DNA of 64,000 bases from Diplonema papillatum (GCA_030068145.1 JAPJBO010000108.1:1-64000); one strand, 5' to 3'; numbered from the stretch's first letter, positions 47,391 through 58,050 are shown. Numbers and translations: made by a program. The notes: generated by a model from the sequence alone, not told the origin.

Positions 47391-48068
47391 CAGTGTGGGC
47401 CGCACCTACCTCCGCACCGGTGCGGCGCACTGGTGCGCTGTTCGGTACACAATTCCTTTGTTGGGGAGATTTTGTCGCTGTCCACGTAGCAGACCTTTTT
47501 CGTCGATTTTATGCTCACGTTCAGCTCCGATGAACGACGTGAAAAATGGACCCAGGGAACAAATGGTTCGTGGGTCTTTCTTGTCTTCAGGGCAGCCGGG
47601 CACGGAGACTACACCGCGGTTTGACAAAAGTTTGCACCATATATTCACGCCAAAAAGGTCAAAACTACCGGCGCAATTGTGTTGTTTCGTCGGGCTCAAT
47701 TGTCAAAAAACGTGCCCTGCGGGAATTGATAACTTCGTGTGCACAGGCATTTGAACCAGGATATCTGAAACGGAAACTTCGATTTCCACGATTTCCATTT
47801 TCACGCGGATCCACGTTCCGGTCCCTGGCTCGACGAACCACGTACCAACTCCATGGCCCCCAGGTCTATTTTCCACAGATCTCTTCATCGGAGCTGATCT
47901 CGAGCAAAACATCGTCGAAAAAGATCTGAAACGTGGACCTGCGACTCTGAGCGAAAAACAGTCCAAAAAACGACAACCCAGGGCATCGAACCAGCGCACC
48001 GCACCGCACCGCACCGACCGGTGCGGCGCACCGGTGCGCCGCACCGCACCGGCCCGCCGCCCACACTG
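47391..48068. mobile_element. hAT-like foldback element, 678 bp, with 7-bp TSD
   Basis: The element starts CAGTGTGGGC (47391) and ends GCCCACACTG (48068). CTAAGAG directly flanks both ends (47384-47390 and 48069-48075). The eighth base does not match, so it is a 7-bp or imperfect 8-bp duplication. Inside the termini are GCACCGGTGCGGCGCA palindromes. Inverted similarity extends further: TCAGCTCCGATGAA and TTTTTCG on the left face TTCATCGGAGCTGA and CGAAAAA on the right, giving inverted arms of roughly 200 bases. No transposase ORF. Removing it would leave AGAGGCTAAGAGCTCTG, which resembles host-repeat sequence near 46.83 kb. Confidence 0.85.
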
Positions 48069-48269
48069 CTAAGAGCTCTGTCGAGCCGATCACCGAACTT
48101 TTGCTTCGCCAGAACTTTGCTTCGCCACTTGGCTTCGCCAGAGCTTAGCTTCACCCGAACTTTGCTTTGCTTCTCCCGAACTTAGCTTCGTCCGAACTTT
48201 ACTGTTTCCCGAACTTTAACTGCTGCCTCTAGTCTCGCTGGGCGCCGGTCTTTACCGGCGCAAATGTAC

Positions 48270-48390
48270 TTGACGTCACCCCATTCTGGCCCCGAAACCC
48301 CTTTACCTCGACTGAGCCCGCCAAAAACCGTTTGGGACCCGTTTTGGGCCACTCAGATGGGGCTTCGGGGCCAGCATGGGGTGACGTCAA
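48270..48390. repeat. Small foldback palindrome
   Basis: TTGACGTCACCCCAT and TGGCCCCGAA at the left face GGGGCTTCGGGGCCAG and ATGGGGTGACGTCAA at the right, with a ~55-base loop. The ends are themselves the palindrome TGACGTCA. It lies just outside the TTCGGG composite. Confidence 0.8.
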
Positions 48391-49459
48391 AAAAAGAAAT
48401 AGTGCAAAGGGCCCTTTTTAAGGGGGGGGTTTGGCATCGTACCAATAGTATTTGGTATGTGTGCCAAGTACTGACGGCAACCACGGTCGTACCCGGTGTG
48501 TATGTGCACATGTCGCAAAAGGAATTCGGCCGCAAGTTCCGTCGTAGAATGCGGGAGCGTACACGTAGACCTTGTGTGTGCGAGTACCGTGCACTTGACC
48601 ATTACTGAAAACCTAGGATCCAGGCTGTGGATGGATGACCGAGCAGCACACTGATGAAGGCTGCTCATGCTCGATGGCTCCTCTTAGTCAGCCTGGCGCC
48701 TGGGGGAGTCGGGAGGTGGCGAGTTGTCACGTGCAAAGCGGCCCAAACGCGCAGATGTAGTCGTGCCTGACGAGCTTGCCGTCGCCTTCTGTGCCTGCTG
48801 CACACGGACCTTGCACAGAGCGTCTTCCATGTCCGGCAACAGCCTGCGTTGTCGTGGGTGCTTTAGGTTTTGTTTATTACGATACAAAAACTCCTTTTTC
48901 GATACGAGGAACGCGTGCAGATATGCAATCAACCTTAGTGCACCCAGAGCGTAATTCTTCGGCGACTACCTAAGGTTTGTGTCGAAAAGTACTTTAGACA
49001 CACAGAAGGTCGGGCACTACCGAAAAGTAAATTTGACAGAGGCGTTTGGTCGCGTTTGGTCACCAAAAACGCAGATGTTTCAACCTCTTTTGCGAGGTTG
49101 CGCTTCGTTCCACTTCACGCGGCGACCGTTGTTCCGGAAGTGTTCGGTGCATCTGCGCTGTGGACTGAAAGAGCATACTTTAGACGGTAAACGAATCGCT
49201 TACATGGCAGCGCATAGAGATCGTTGACCTGGGCACAGAGCGCGTTCTGTTGTTGTGGGTTGCTTTGCAGCAAGATTCGAGTATTTATTGGAGCCTGTCC
49301 ATCCACCGTTAAGTAAGCTTAAGAAACGCATTTGGGCGCGTGTTGCCTTGACCTTGAGAGTCTGCACCAGCTTCTCACGCGGCTGAATTTCAAACGCCCC
49401 GGCGTGGTGGTTCGCAGCAGAACGCTCTCATTCGAGATAAACACCGGGTGACCCTGTTT
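48391..49459. other. Intergenic stretch between repeats
   Basis: No supported gene. A minus-strand open segment (48684-48932) ends in a Ser/Thr/Pro-rich tail and could be a gene end, but lacks domain evidence. A block at 49118-49145 (CGACCGTTGTTCCGGAAGTG) resembles 59648-59672 and, more distantly, 27281-27300. Confidence 0.4.
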
Positions 49460-50275
49460 GGGAACGTGTCAGTTAGATTTTGGCGGACACTTGCCGGCAT
49501 AGCGGAGAACCCCTCCCCCACCTTATATTTGTTGACGGACAGATGACGGCATGGCAAACCATGGCTTTGTCCTACAGGCTACTGTGGCTAACGCCCCTCG
49601 TATCCCGGTGGCGGACATATGGCGGCAGGCAAACCATAAAAAATAAGGCCCGAGACCCCTACCTGTAACTCGGGGCCCGGGCCCTGGAAAAATTTCCAGG
49701 GATTTTGGCCCTGAACGAATACCAAGGGAAAAACTCTCTGGTACGGGGTGCAATTCGTTTACAATTCCATTCCAGGGCCCCAGACTGTCCTTGAGCTCGA
49801 CGGATTCAAAAGCGTTCAAAAGCGTCCTCGGAACGTATTTTCCGACACAGCCACGAAACCTGAAGGAGGTTTCAGGTCCTGGCAGGTCTAGCTGGCTGCC
49901 TGAAGGGGGGTATCACGGCTTTTGTCTTTGGGCCGGAATCCCTAAAAACCCGCATTTCGGAAAGTTTTTGTCCCACATTTTCCCCAGGGCATTTTGACCA
50001 TCTTAGAGCCTCCGCCGGCTCAGCCCCTATGGTAAATTCACGACTGTGAGCTTTATCAAATTTTATCAAGTTTATTTCGTTCTTCTCGTCTTGCTCTCCG
50101 CTTGTTGCGGAAGCTGCAATATTGAAGATTCCATCCTTGGGTGGCGTGATTACCGTGGTATCTGGACCCTAGCGCTAACCCGGGGCCCGGGGCCCGGAGA
50201 CCCTGGATTTACAGGTACCCTTGCCTCCCTCCCCATGCCGGACATTGTCCGCCGAAGTCTAACTGACACGTTCCC
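49460..50275. mobile_element. ~0.8-kb MITE with GGGAACGTGTCAGTTAGA ends
   Basis: The left end GGGAACGTGTCAGTTAGA continues as TTTTGGCGGACA. The right end, reversed, reads GGGAACGTGTCAGTTAGA then CTTCGGCGGACA, so the termini match for 18 bases exactly and ~30 bases with few differences. A second inner pair of GGGGCCCGGG-bearing blocks (49668-49690 and 50180-50200) is also inverted. No transposase ORF. No convincing target duplication is visible (TTT to the left, TTA to the right). Confidence 0.75.
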
Positions 50276-50318
50276 TTAGTATTTTAATTGCAGCGGACCA
50301 GCAGAAACTGTTGAGGTT

Positions 50319-53300
50319 CTAGAAAAACTTGGATGGTACCTTGGGGGCGTTCGAGCTAACAGCGACATCGAGAATGCCGAAGTAAGGTTCGGCGTCAGGG
50401 TCGGGGTTGCTGAGGTGCAGGGTGGAGAAGCAGAACTCGCCGAAGGCGTTGGTGAAGCTCTCAGCGGTGAGCCGCTTCAGGTCGGAGAGGGTTTCGAGGG
50501 GCTGCACTCCGGACAGGCACGCATCATTCGCAATACCGGGCCGGTGGATCAGCAAGAGCAGGCTGGACAGCACAGCACGAAGGAAGTACATCGGAAGCTT
50601 TTCTTTGAAGGACCCCGCAGCGGCACCCAGCAACCGCCCGTACTCAACCGTCAAGTGCTCGAAGAACACCTTGATCGGATCCGGGTTGCACCCGATCGAG
50701 CCGCGGCGAAACCGGCCCATGATGTAACCCGTGGTAGAGCTGCCCGGGTTGCCTTTCACGTTGGCGGCAGGCTGCCCATACCCGCAAATCTTTTTCGCGA
50801 GGTCGGCGATGCCGCGCTGCAGGTCTGACCCGATGGCTTCGTTGACGGCAGCCTCGTTCATCGTCAAAAACAGGCGCATTTGCTGAAACTGCGGCGACAG
50901 GTCGGCGGCAGCAAGGTCTTCGTCAGACTCGAAGTCCTCGATCAAAGCGCTGACACTGGCAGCCATCTCGAAGATCAGACTTACGCTAGAACCTCTCTGC
51001 AGCATATTGTAGGCGAGGCCCAGATTGCCCGTCACCACCTGACACACAGGCGGCCAGAATGCATCCCGCTCGCGATCTGCCCAGTCATTGACCCAGAACG
51101 CGGCGTCGAAGACAACGGAACGGATCCCGTCGGCGTACTGTCGGATTCCCGCACAAGCAGCGGACGCGTCGCTGTTTTCTGCCATGCTCAACAGCCTCGT
51201 GAGCACACCCTTGGCCCACCCCGTGTAATACGGCCCGAACACGGCTGCCACCGGGACGGGGCCAGCTTTGTTCCGGCCCCGGGCGATGACTGTAACTTCG
51301 AAGGAAGAAAAGCCCTTCGTCGACGCGCTCGTCGAGTTGAAGCCTTGCGGCGATGCGAACTCCATGTCCGGGGTGCAGGGTGTCTGCGGGGGAGAGAGCA
51401 CCGTCTGCAAGTACCTGCACAGAGCTCGCAAGGCCGCGTGGGTTGTGTCGCTCCTTTTGCTTGCGCACGCCAGTTCCACCACCTCCTTCGCACAGTTCAG
51501 CACCGAAGCAGCGCCGGCCGCTGCGATGATGGCAATGTAGTCGCACGATGGGAACACGTCTTGCGGCTGCACGGTGGACCCGATGAAGACGTCCGCCTCC
51601 TTTTGCACAATTTCCTTCTGCTCGTCGAACATACACCGACACACCACGGCCATGCCCTCTACGCTGTCCTTTGCCGGCCGAGCGAGAATCCGCTTTATCT
51701 GCGCATCCGCAGCAGCCAACGCCGTTGTGCCGTTGAGCATCGAAGCTTCCATGGAAGCTGAGACCGTTGAATACCGACTCGCCGCAAGGTCTTTGCGCAT
51801 GGGAGACGAGCTCAACGACGCGGATCGACCGTCACTCATGAGCGGGTTCCCATTCAGCGTCGATGCTTCGAAGCTGGCACCGATGGCGCGTTCGATCAAC
51901 TTTGCGTCGCTTGCCTTTTTCTTGAAGGCCGCCATCCTTTCCATCATTCCTTCCCTGACCCACTCTTCAAACGTCTCCGGAGCCTGCTTGCTCTTTCCAC
52001 CGTCGCCAGGTTTCGACTCCATCCAGTTGATCGATTTTGCGAGCAACTTCAGCTCGCTGAGAGTCCTTTCCTTGCCCCCGGTTCTGTGGAACACGGCCGC
52101 CTGCAGCTCCTTCGTCCGCTCGCAGAGCAGCTCCCGGTACTGCTGCCTTACTTCGTCGTGAAGGATCTGTTCCTCTTTCAGCGACAGAGGTTGGGCCGCG
52201 GTCAGGCGACCTTCCACCTCGTGCAGCAGATTTGTGGTTGAGTGTTTTCGAGTTGCGTTTTCATGAGACTTATGACGTTCCATGAGGAGACTGGCGATGT
52301 GAAGGTGGATGAGGTTTGTACCCAGGCCGTACTGCGAAGCATAAGCTTTGAGAAGATTTTCTGTATCTTTATGGGAGGCGTTGCCAAGAAGCTTGGAGAG
52401 GGTGGCGAATTGGTTGGTGTGGTCAAGTTCGTACACGTTGGCCGAGGACGGTGTCATCGACATCCCGCAAGGGTCAGCGTGGCAGTGCGTTGCCGGAGAA
52501 GGAAGGCTCACGAAGGAATTGTGCACGCTGTTACCGTTGTTGTTGGGGTTGTTGTTGGGGTTACTGCTGTGGTTGTTAGCGTTGCTGTTGTTGTTGGCGG
52601 CGGTGTTGTGGTTGTTGGCGGCGTTGTTGTTGCAGTTTCTGTGGTTGTCTTCGTTGGTGCTGTTGTTGCTGCTGCTGTTGCTATTATTATTGGAGGGGTT
52701 GTTGGTATTCTTGTTGTTGGGGTTGTTGTTGCTGGTGTTCTTGTTGTTATTGTTGTTGTTGTGCTCGCTGTGGTCGCTGTTGTTACTTGCGTTGGTGTGG
52801 TTGTCCTTGTTGTGTTCACTGACAGGCTTAATAACGACAATGTTCTTTCCATTGCTGTGGTCCACGAGAGGGACACTCTGGGGAGAGACGTTGGCGGCAG
52901 GAGATTTGCTGAAGGCGCCACTCGTTTTTCGCCCAGCCGCAGGCTCGGCGTGCGGAGGCGTATGGGGCTCCGACGGAACTTCTGCTTCGATCATGCTGCC
53001 ACACCGGTTTGTGAGTTCCACATCGCTGATTCTCTGCATCGAGTTTCGATCCCGCGATTTGTCGGTTCTCGCATCTGCGACCGACATCTCGAGGGCGTTC
53101 GCAACCCCTGCGTAGCTGCTGTCGCTGCTTTTGCGGGGCATTTTGCCACGAAACGACCGCCGCCCACCGATCGCGATGTGAATGACGACGCGGCTCACCT
53201 CCGGGGTGCTGACGACAGGCACCTCGGGAACGCCCTTCTTCGGCTTGCGCTTCTTGCGGTCGCTAACTGGGTAGTCGCTGAAAGCCTGCGCCCTGGGCAC

Positions 53301-54806
53301 TGGGAACTCGCATCGCAGCTGCCAGTCCGGCTCGGCGATGATGTCAGCAATCGCGACCTCGAACTCGTCAACCAGCGTCTCGGGCACGCGCGTGCGGGAG
53401 GTGAGCAGCCCGCAGCAAAAGCCGCCCTCCGCGTCGTCGACGGAGCGCTTCCAGATCGATATCTTCAGCGGCGGCTCGATCGCGGGATCGGCCTGCAGTG
53501 TCTTGAACACGGTCGTGTACGTTTCGGCCCTGTACGTGTCGGTCCTCCCGTAGGCCGACGTGCACCGCACCGGGGCTCCTTCCGAAGACACCCGTAGAAA
53601 GTGCTCGAACGGAATCGCAGCGCAGCCCTCGAAGTTGAATTGGATGGCGAGCCCCTGGCGGTAGATGCGCTCCCCCGGGCGCGACGACAACGAGCCCTTC
53701 GGAAACGAAGCCTCGCCGTTGCTGTCCTCGTACAGAGGCGAGCCGCAGAGGGAGAATGCCGGCGAGGGGTTGGTACCACGGAACACTCCGTTGAGGCTGC
53801 AAGGCAGGGTGCCGGGGCTGAGGCCGCCGGACTGCGGGACAGGAGCAGGCGGCGGGCGATTAACGGGCGAGTTCCTGGGGTTGTCATTCGGCTGCTGCGC
53901 CGGTGAATTCTGCCGCGAGCCAGATGGATCTGACCGGTGCCGGCTCTGCGGCGACGTCCGCTGCGGGAACGTGCGGGGCGCACCGTGCTTCGGAGACTGG
54001 CTCCCAGACTTCGGAGGCGAGGCATCGGCATGCCCGGAGGCCGGCAGCTGGTGGTCGCGCATCGAACTGAACGACTGCAGGTTGCGGCTGCTCGCATTAT
54101 GCCCGTCGCCGCTGGCGTCGAGGTGCTGCTGGGCCGAGGACAGGTACGCTTTTTCGTCCTCGAGCCACGCTTTGTACCGGTCCGTGTCGATAAATCGGTC
54201 CATTGAGACGGCAGCCTTGCTGGTCAAAGCGTCGGATCTGTCGACGAGATCGACCTGCTGGTGCTTCCTCAGGCGGGAGGGCGTTGCGTTGATGCTGAGG
54301 TAATTCGCGACGATCTGCTGAAACTGCGCAGCGAGGTCGTCGTCCCGCAGGAACTCCTTGAGCAGGCGGGTCGCTAGAGTCTCGGCCAGCGCCTTTCTCT
54401 TTTCGAGGGGCAGGCCAGCAGCGTAGGTAAGAGGGAGGGGCATCAACACGGAGCGGACGGCGACTTTAAAGATCTCAAGGCGGTCTCCGGCTTTGCCGTC
54501 CGGGCTGCCTTCAGGCGGGAACCTGTAGTCGTTCAGCTGCGCACCGGAAAACTTCCGGGTGGGGGAAAGGGAAGCCGAGTACTCGGACAAGGTGTCACCC
54601 AGCGGAGTATGTTCCATGAACGGGCACCATTGCTCGAACCGAATGCCAACGTTCGTATACGTGTCAAGCGACGGGATAGGCTGCGCTTCAGCGCACAGGC
54701 TCTCGCGCCGCGCCTTGAGGTACTTCCCCTTCTCACCGCCCACCGACGTCGCCGTGGCTGCAAGGTGCAAACCGACGCATCTTGTCGCAACCTCGCTGTC
54801 GCCCAT
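50319..54806 (-). CDS. 1,495-residue protein with poly-Asn tract, family unknown
   Basis: One uninterrupted exon from MGDSEVATRC (54806) to KVPSKFF. Residues ~100-230 look helical (LPLEKRKALAETLATRLLKEFL). A Pro/Ser/Gln-rich linker follows (~260-350), then a possibly beta-rich C2-like region around residues 385-500 (GLAIQFNFEGCAAIPFEHFL, PPLKISIWKRS). Next comes a ~100-residue poly-Asn/Ser/His tract (~690-790), and then a long, mostly helical C-terminal half with well-spaced hydrophobics (DAAFWVNDWADRERDAFWPPV, YFLRAVLSSLLLLIHRPG). A short motif repeats at SFEASTLNG and SMEASMLNG. A C2-like part followed by a helical bundle is loosely like vesicle-tethering (Munc13/MUN-type) proteins, but I cannot confirm it. 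Probably a genuine cytoplasmic protein of unknown function. Confidence 0.75.
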   Translation of the reverse strand: MGDSEVATRCVGLHLAATATSVGGEKGKYLKARRESLCAEAQPIPSLDTYTNVGIRFEQWCPFMEHTPLGDTLSEYSASLSPTRKFSGAQLNDYRFPPEGSPDGKAGDRLEIFKVAVRSVLMPLPLTYAAGLPLEKRKALAETLATRLLKEFLRDDDLAAQFQQIVANYLSINATPSRLRKHQQVDLVDRSDALTSKAAVSMDRFIDTDRYKAWLEDEKAYLSSAQQHLDASGDGHNASSRNLQSFSSMRDHQLPASGHADASPPKSGSQSPKHGAPRTFPQRTSPQSRHRSDPSGSRQNSPAQQPNDNPRNSPVNRPPPAPVPQSGGLSPGTLPCSLNGVFRGTNPSPAFSLCGSPLYEDSNGEASFPKGSLSSRPGERIYRQGLAIQFNFEGCAAIPFEHFLRVSSEGAPVRCTSAYGRTDTYRAETYTTVFKTLQADPAIEPPLKISIWKRSVDDAEGGFCCGLLTSRTRVPETLVDEFEVAIADIIAEPDWQLRCEFPVPRAQAFSDYPVSDRKKRKPKKGVPEVPVVSTPEVSRVVIHIAIGGRRSFRGKMPRKSSDSSYAGVANALEMSVADARTDKSRDRNSMQRISDVELTNRCGSMIEAEVPSEPHTPPHAEPAAGRKTSGAFSKSPAANVSPQSVPLVDHSNGKNIVVIKPVSEHNKDNHTNASNNSDHSEHNNNNNNKNTSNNNPNNKNTNNPSNNNSNSSSNNSTNEDNHRNCNNNAANNHNTAANNNSNANNHSSNPNNNPNNNGNSVHNSFVSLPSPATHCHADPCGMSMTPSSANVYELDHTNQFATLSKLLGNASHKDTENLLKAYASQYGLGTNLIHLHIASLLMERHKSHENATRKHSTTNLLHEVEGRLTAAQPLSLKEEQILHDEVRQQYRELLCERTKELQAAVFHRTGGKERTLSELKLLAKSINWMESKPGDGGKSKQAPETFEEWVREGMMERMAAFKKKASDAKLIERAIGASFEASTLNGNPLMSDGRSASLSSSPMRKDLAASRYSTVSASMEASMLNGTTALAAADAQIKRILARPAKDSVEGMAVVCRCMFDEQKEIVQKEADVFIGSTVQPQDVFPSCDYIAIIAAAGAASVLNCAKEVVELACASKRSDTTHAALRALCRYLQTVLSPPQTPCTPDMEFASPQGFNSTSASTKGFSSFEVTVIARGRNKAGPVPVAAVFGPYYTGWAKGVLTRLLSMAENSDASAACAGIRQYADGIRSVVFDAAFWVNDWADRERDAFWPPVCQVVTGNLGLAYNMLQRGSSVSLIFEMAASVSALIEDFESDEDLAAADLSPQFQQMRLFLTMNEAAVNEAIGSDLQRGIADLAKKICGYGQPAANVKGNPGSSTTGYIMGRFRRGSIGCNPDPIKVFFEHLTVEYGRLLGAAAGSFKEKLPMYFLRAVLSSLLLLIHRPGIANDACLSGVQPLETLSDLKRLTAESFTNAFGEFCFSTLHLSNPDPDAEPYFGILDVAVSSNAPKVPSKFF

Positions 54807-55644
54807 CAGCCTTCGGCAGCTCCGTGCCCTGAGGCTGGCCGGGGGAAGCCGCGATCACCCCCACAGTGGGCCCCCACCTTCCCGCCGCCACCCACCAGAA
54901 CAGCGCCGCTCTGGTTTTTTATTTCAGACTGTTTTAGGTGTTGAATGTTGCTACAGGGGTAGGATGCCGAAATCTTGTGTCGCTGCATTCCTCTCTCTGC
55001 CTCTGACTGTTCTCTCAAGCGAGGGCGCTTCGCAAGTTGTCACGTACAAATCAACTGGTTCAGCGAGTTGCTTGCACATTTCTTCGCCAAAGCGCCTTGT
55101 TCTTGCTACCAGCTGGCCTCAAACACGTAAGGGTCCTTAGGGAGAACGATTGCGGCTAGAAGGTAGCAGGGAGAACGATTGCAGAGAATATGGAGGTGTT
55201 TAGTTCGCGCAGAGCAGAGGGTCAACCGTATAAGCGCACTCTGTGCCTGTAAGCCTGCTGTCGACCACGTGGCAAAAACGGGAGGATCACGCTGCTCGCC
55301 TGGCCAGATCGGAATTTTACGTGGTCCCCTCCCGACCGGATCAGTCGTCGGAGCAAGCTGCAGTAGCTAGCTGCTGCTTGCTCCGAGTAGCTGCCTCGAC
55401 TCCCGAACTGCACCACTGCAAAACTACAATAGGAGCCCGATAATGGGTTTGAGTTGCTTGACAGAGTGTACCTCCGGGGCGTTGTCACACAAATCGTTCA
55501 GAAAACACGCACAATGCATGCAGTCACAGATGCATCTGAAAATCGTTCGTAAAACACAAGCAATGCGGATGGACGGCAAGTTTCGTATAAGGGTCCGGGG
55601 TGCCAGCCGACCTGAGCACTCGCTTCTTCGAGAAGGCCCCGACC
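54807..55644. other. 5' flank of the 1,495-residue gene and spacer
   Basis: No gene supported. It should contain the promoter of the minus-strand gene starting at 54806. A direct repeat of GGGAGAACGATTGC occurs near 55140 and 55170. Confidence 0.45.
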
Positions 55645-56902
55645 CCCTAGGGCTAAGTTGGATGGCAACGCCGTTTCTTTAGTTTTTTCGAAATATGGAA
55701 ACGGAAACGGAAACGTTTCCGTTTCTTTTAAAAGAAACGCCGGAAGGCGCCGGGGGCCTATAGGATACCACTTCGCGGGTCCTTCTGTGTGTCCGTCGGG
55801 TGTCCGTTTCCAGCCAAATTTTGGCTTTCCTTTCAGAGGGCGGGATCACCTTCTTCTTTTGATCTACCAGCGGGCACTTCTCTTCCTCCGTCTTCTGGCG
55901 GGCTCTCTGACTCTTCAGGGCCCTTCCTGGGCTGTTCTTCGACTTGGCTCGGCCCCTTCTTGTGTGTCGTCGCGGTCTCGTTTGTGCAGAGCAGTCGCTG
56001 ATGCTCACCGCTTTCTTTCATCGGCGATCTGACACGAGCAAATAGGTAACCACAAGCTAATGATGCAGAATGTCGTCACATGCGGATGCTGAGGTTTTCT
56101 GACACCAGATTCCACTCTTCTGTGCCTACCACTTCGTCCTCTGCTGCTTCCAACCCACGTTCTCATGTTTACTTATCGGCGGCCGTGCCGAGTGGGGCTT
56201 TTTGAATCTGCCGTCCTCTTCTGCATTGTCGGTGGGGTTCTTCCTGCCGTCGCTGTCTATGCTCCGACAACACCGCCCGATGGTGCCCCTTCCGGTGACG
56301 GTTGCGACCCGTCGTCGTAGGCAAGGTGCACTGTGGCAAGCGATGTTTAACGCACACGTTACTGCGTGGCCATCTCTGGCGGGTTCAACATTGCCCCGGC
56401 ATACGTGTGCCCTTCTCACCTCCTGATGCTGATTGCACTCCCTCTTTGTCTTACGCCGCCGAAAAACCCCGGTCTTGTAGCCTGTGGCGCGGCTCCCGCT
56501 GTCCTGAACGACCGTATCTGTATAGCCTATTATTGGAAGCGGATGTGCTTTCCCGATCGTTCAGCGCGTTGGCCAACGGCCTCGCATAACAGATCGTCGC
56601 CACAACAGCCATTGGTATAAAGAGCTGCAGACCTCAAAGTCATCACAACCGGATGCGTGTGGTTGCGTCTGCTCCACGCGGTCGCAACTCTTATGCTTCT
56701 CTCCTCCCTCATTTTCGGAGCCACCTTGTCCACGGTTTCCCTGGATTGCGGGGTCCGCCGTTCGACACACATTTCCGGTCGGACCTTCAGCCAGTATACT
56801 AGTGGCATACCAGCCGTTTCTTTTGAAAAGAAACGGCGTTTCCATCCACCGCCAAAAAGAAGGAAACGGAAACGGAAACGTTTCCAACACATAGCCCTAG
56901 GG
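55645..56902. mobile_element. Foldback element rich in GGAAACG
   Basis: The left end reads CCCTAGGGCTAAGTTGGATG followed by ATGGAAACGGAAACGGAAAC and a TTTAAAAGAAACG stretch. The right end is an inverted counterpart: TTTTGAAAAGAAACGGC, AAGGAAACGGAAACGGAAAC, then CAACACATAGCCCTAGGG. The termini sit in the palindrome CCCTAGGG, so the exact boundary and target duplication (TA or longer) cannot be fixed. No transposase ORF. Confidence 0.7.
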
Positions 56903-57395
56903 CAGTGATCATGGCAAACGTTGAACGTTCGACAAACGTTTGTGTTTGCAAAATTCATGTCAAACGTGAATCAAACGTGAGTGAGGCGCTGGCTGCGCCT
57001 GCAGTGGGGATCCGAGTGTGGGGTCGGCTTGTGAACACTCGAGCCTGCACTCATCCACGCTCCATCAAGGCTCACCAACGACTTCGCGGCGTGGACCACG
57101 CACTCCTACGCACGCCTGGCTCACGAGGGCAGGATCTTCAAGCCCGGGCCCCGCAAAGTGGGAGGGAACACTTGCTGGAGGCTAGTATCTCCCTGTGCAC
57201 GCCCAAGGAGAATCAGAAGGATGTCTTGTTCCCTATTTTCGTTGTGTCCGCCTGCAGCCACGTGGACAAGTGCTATCAAGGGTCGTGTACTTCCGGTTCA
57301 TCGATTGGCAAACGTCACGTTTGCACGTTTGTCAAACGTTTGCGTTTGATAAATCTTGTCAAACGTACGTTTGCAAACGTTTGATAACATCACTA
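56903..57395. mobile_element. Foldback MITE rich in CAAACGTTT
   Basis: Directly abuts the previous element. The left end CAGTGATCATGGCAAACGTT faces a right end that, reversed, reads TAGTGATGTTATCAAACGTT. Both ends carry GTCAAACGTTTG-type tandem units (56910-56985 and 57305-57385). AGTG/CACT termini suggest a hAT-like origin. No internal ORF has support. Confidence 0.65.
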
Positions 57396-57944
57396 GGGGG
57401 GGGGCATCCTTCACGTCTCTTTTTCTCGGTCCGTTTTTTGAAGTCTCCGTTTGACTTGTGTGTGTGTCTTTTTCTTGCGCTATTCTTTCTCTTCAACTCA
57501 AGAGGATGACACGTACTCGTCGTCTCAACTAGCTGAAAGCAATCAGACACTGCCTTGCGCAGCATGTGAACGCGGTTTTGCTCGCTACCTTGCTTGGCAT
57601 CAAGCGAGGTAACGAGCAAGCACAGCCACGTTGCAGCTGACAAGCTCCCCGATGACTTCGGGAGTTATCCGGAATCCGAGCGACCGCAGCTTTTCTATTT
57701 GAACCGCGTACCGACACTGCACGTCCTCTGTCGCCGGTGGCTGCATCAAGTCAGTGCTGGATGCCGCTACTTTCTGTCTTGCACAAGTCGGACAGCTGGC
57801 GTCGGATGCCGCGCACGTAATGCCAACTCCTGATCCCGAGCAACCTACCAGGTTCCCATCGTTTGCGGCGCCTGCTAGTTGTGCTTTCTGTTTCATAAGC
57901 ACCAATCATGTAAGAGAGGCAGTATTCTGTCTACACGGTGGAGC

Positions 57945-58050
57945 CCAGCCTCAGAAGCTGGAGGTTAAGCTGAAGTAAAAGGCGGGTGTCTCACCCGCCT
58001 TTCGAGTGTGACTTGGGCACATCGTCTTTTACTCAAGCTTCTGAGGCTGG
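57945..58050. repeat. ~105-bp foldback with inner hairpin
   Basis: CCAGCCTCAGAAGCT at the left faces AGCTTCTGAGGCTGG at the right. Inside, AGGCGGGTG and CACCCGCCT form a second hairpin around a TCT loop. AAGTAAAAG and CTTTTACT also pair between the two arms. Confidence 0.85.

Larger units (their letters stand above)
44351..48238. mobile_element. Composite repeat bounded by TTCGGG-rich inverted ends
   Basis: The left edge reads GCGAGACTGGAGGCAGCAG, then TTAAAGTTCGGGGAACAG, then GAAGCTAAGTTCGGG units (to ~44640). The right edge (48080-48238) is its reverse complement, ending in CTGCTGCCTCTAGTCTCGC. The inverted ends run for 100-250 bases. Between them lie tRNA-like pieces, a conserved ~70-base body sequence, a decayed zinc-finger repeat (45.2-46.25 kb) and a hAT-like insertion (47391-48068). 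It is either one large foldback element with later insertions or two oppositely oriented copies of a shorter repeat. The partial copy at 63.7-64 kb favours a shorter unit. Confidence 0.55.

Noticed and set aside
52242..53597. 451-residue Val/Gly-rich + strand ORF
   Set aside because: Antisense of the poly-Asn region (GTT runs) of the 1,495-residue gene.
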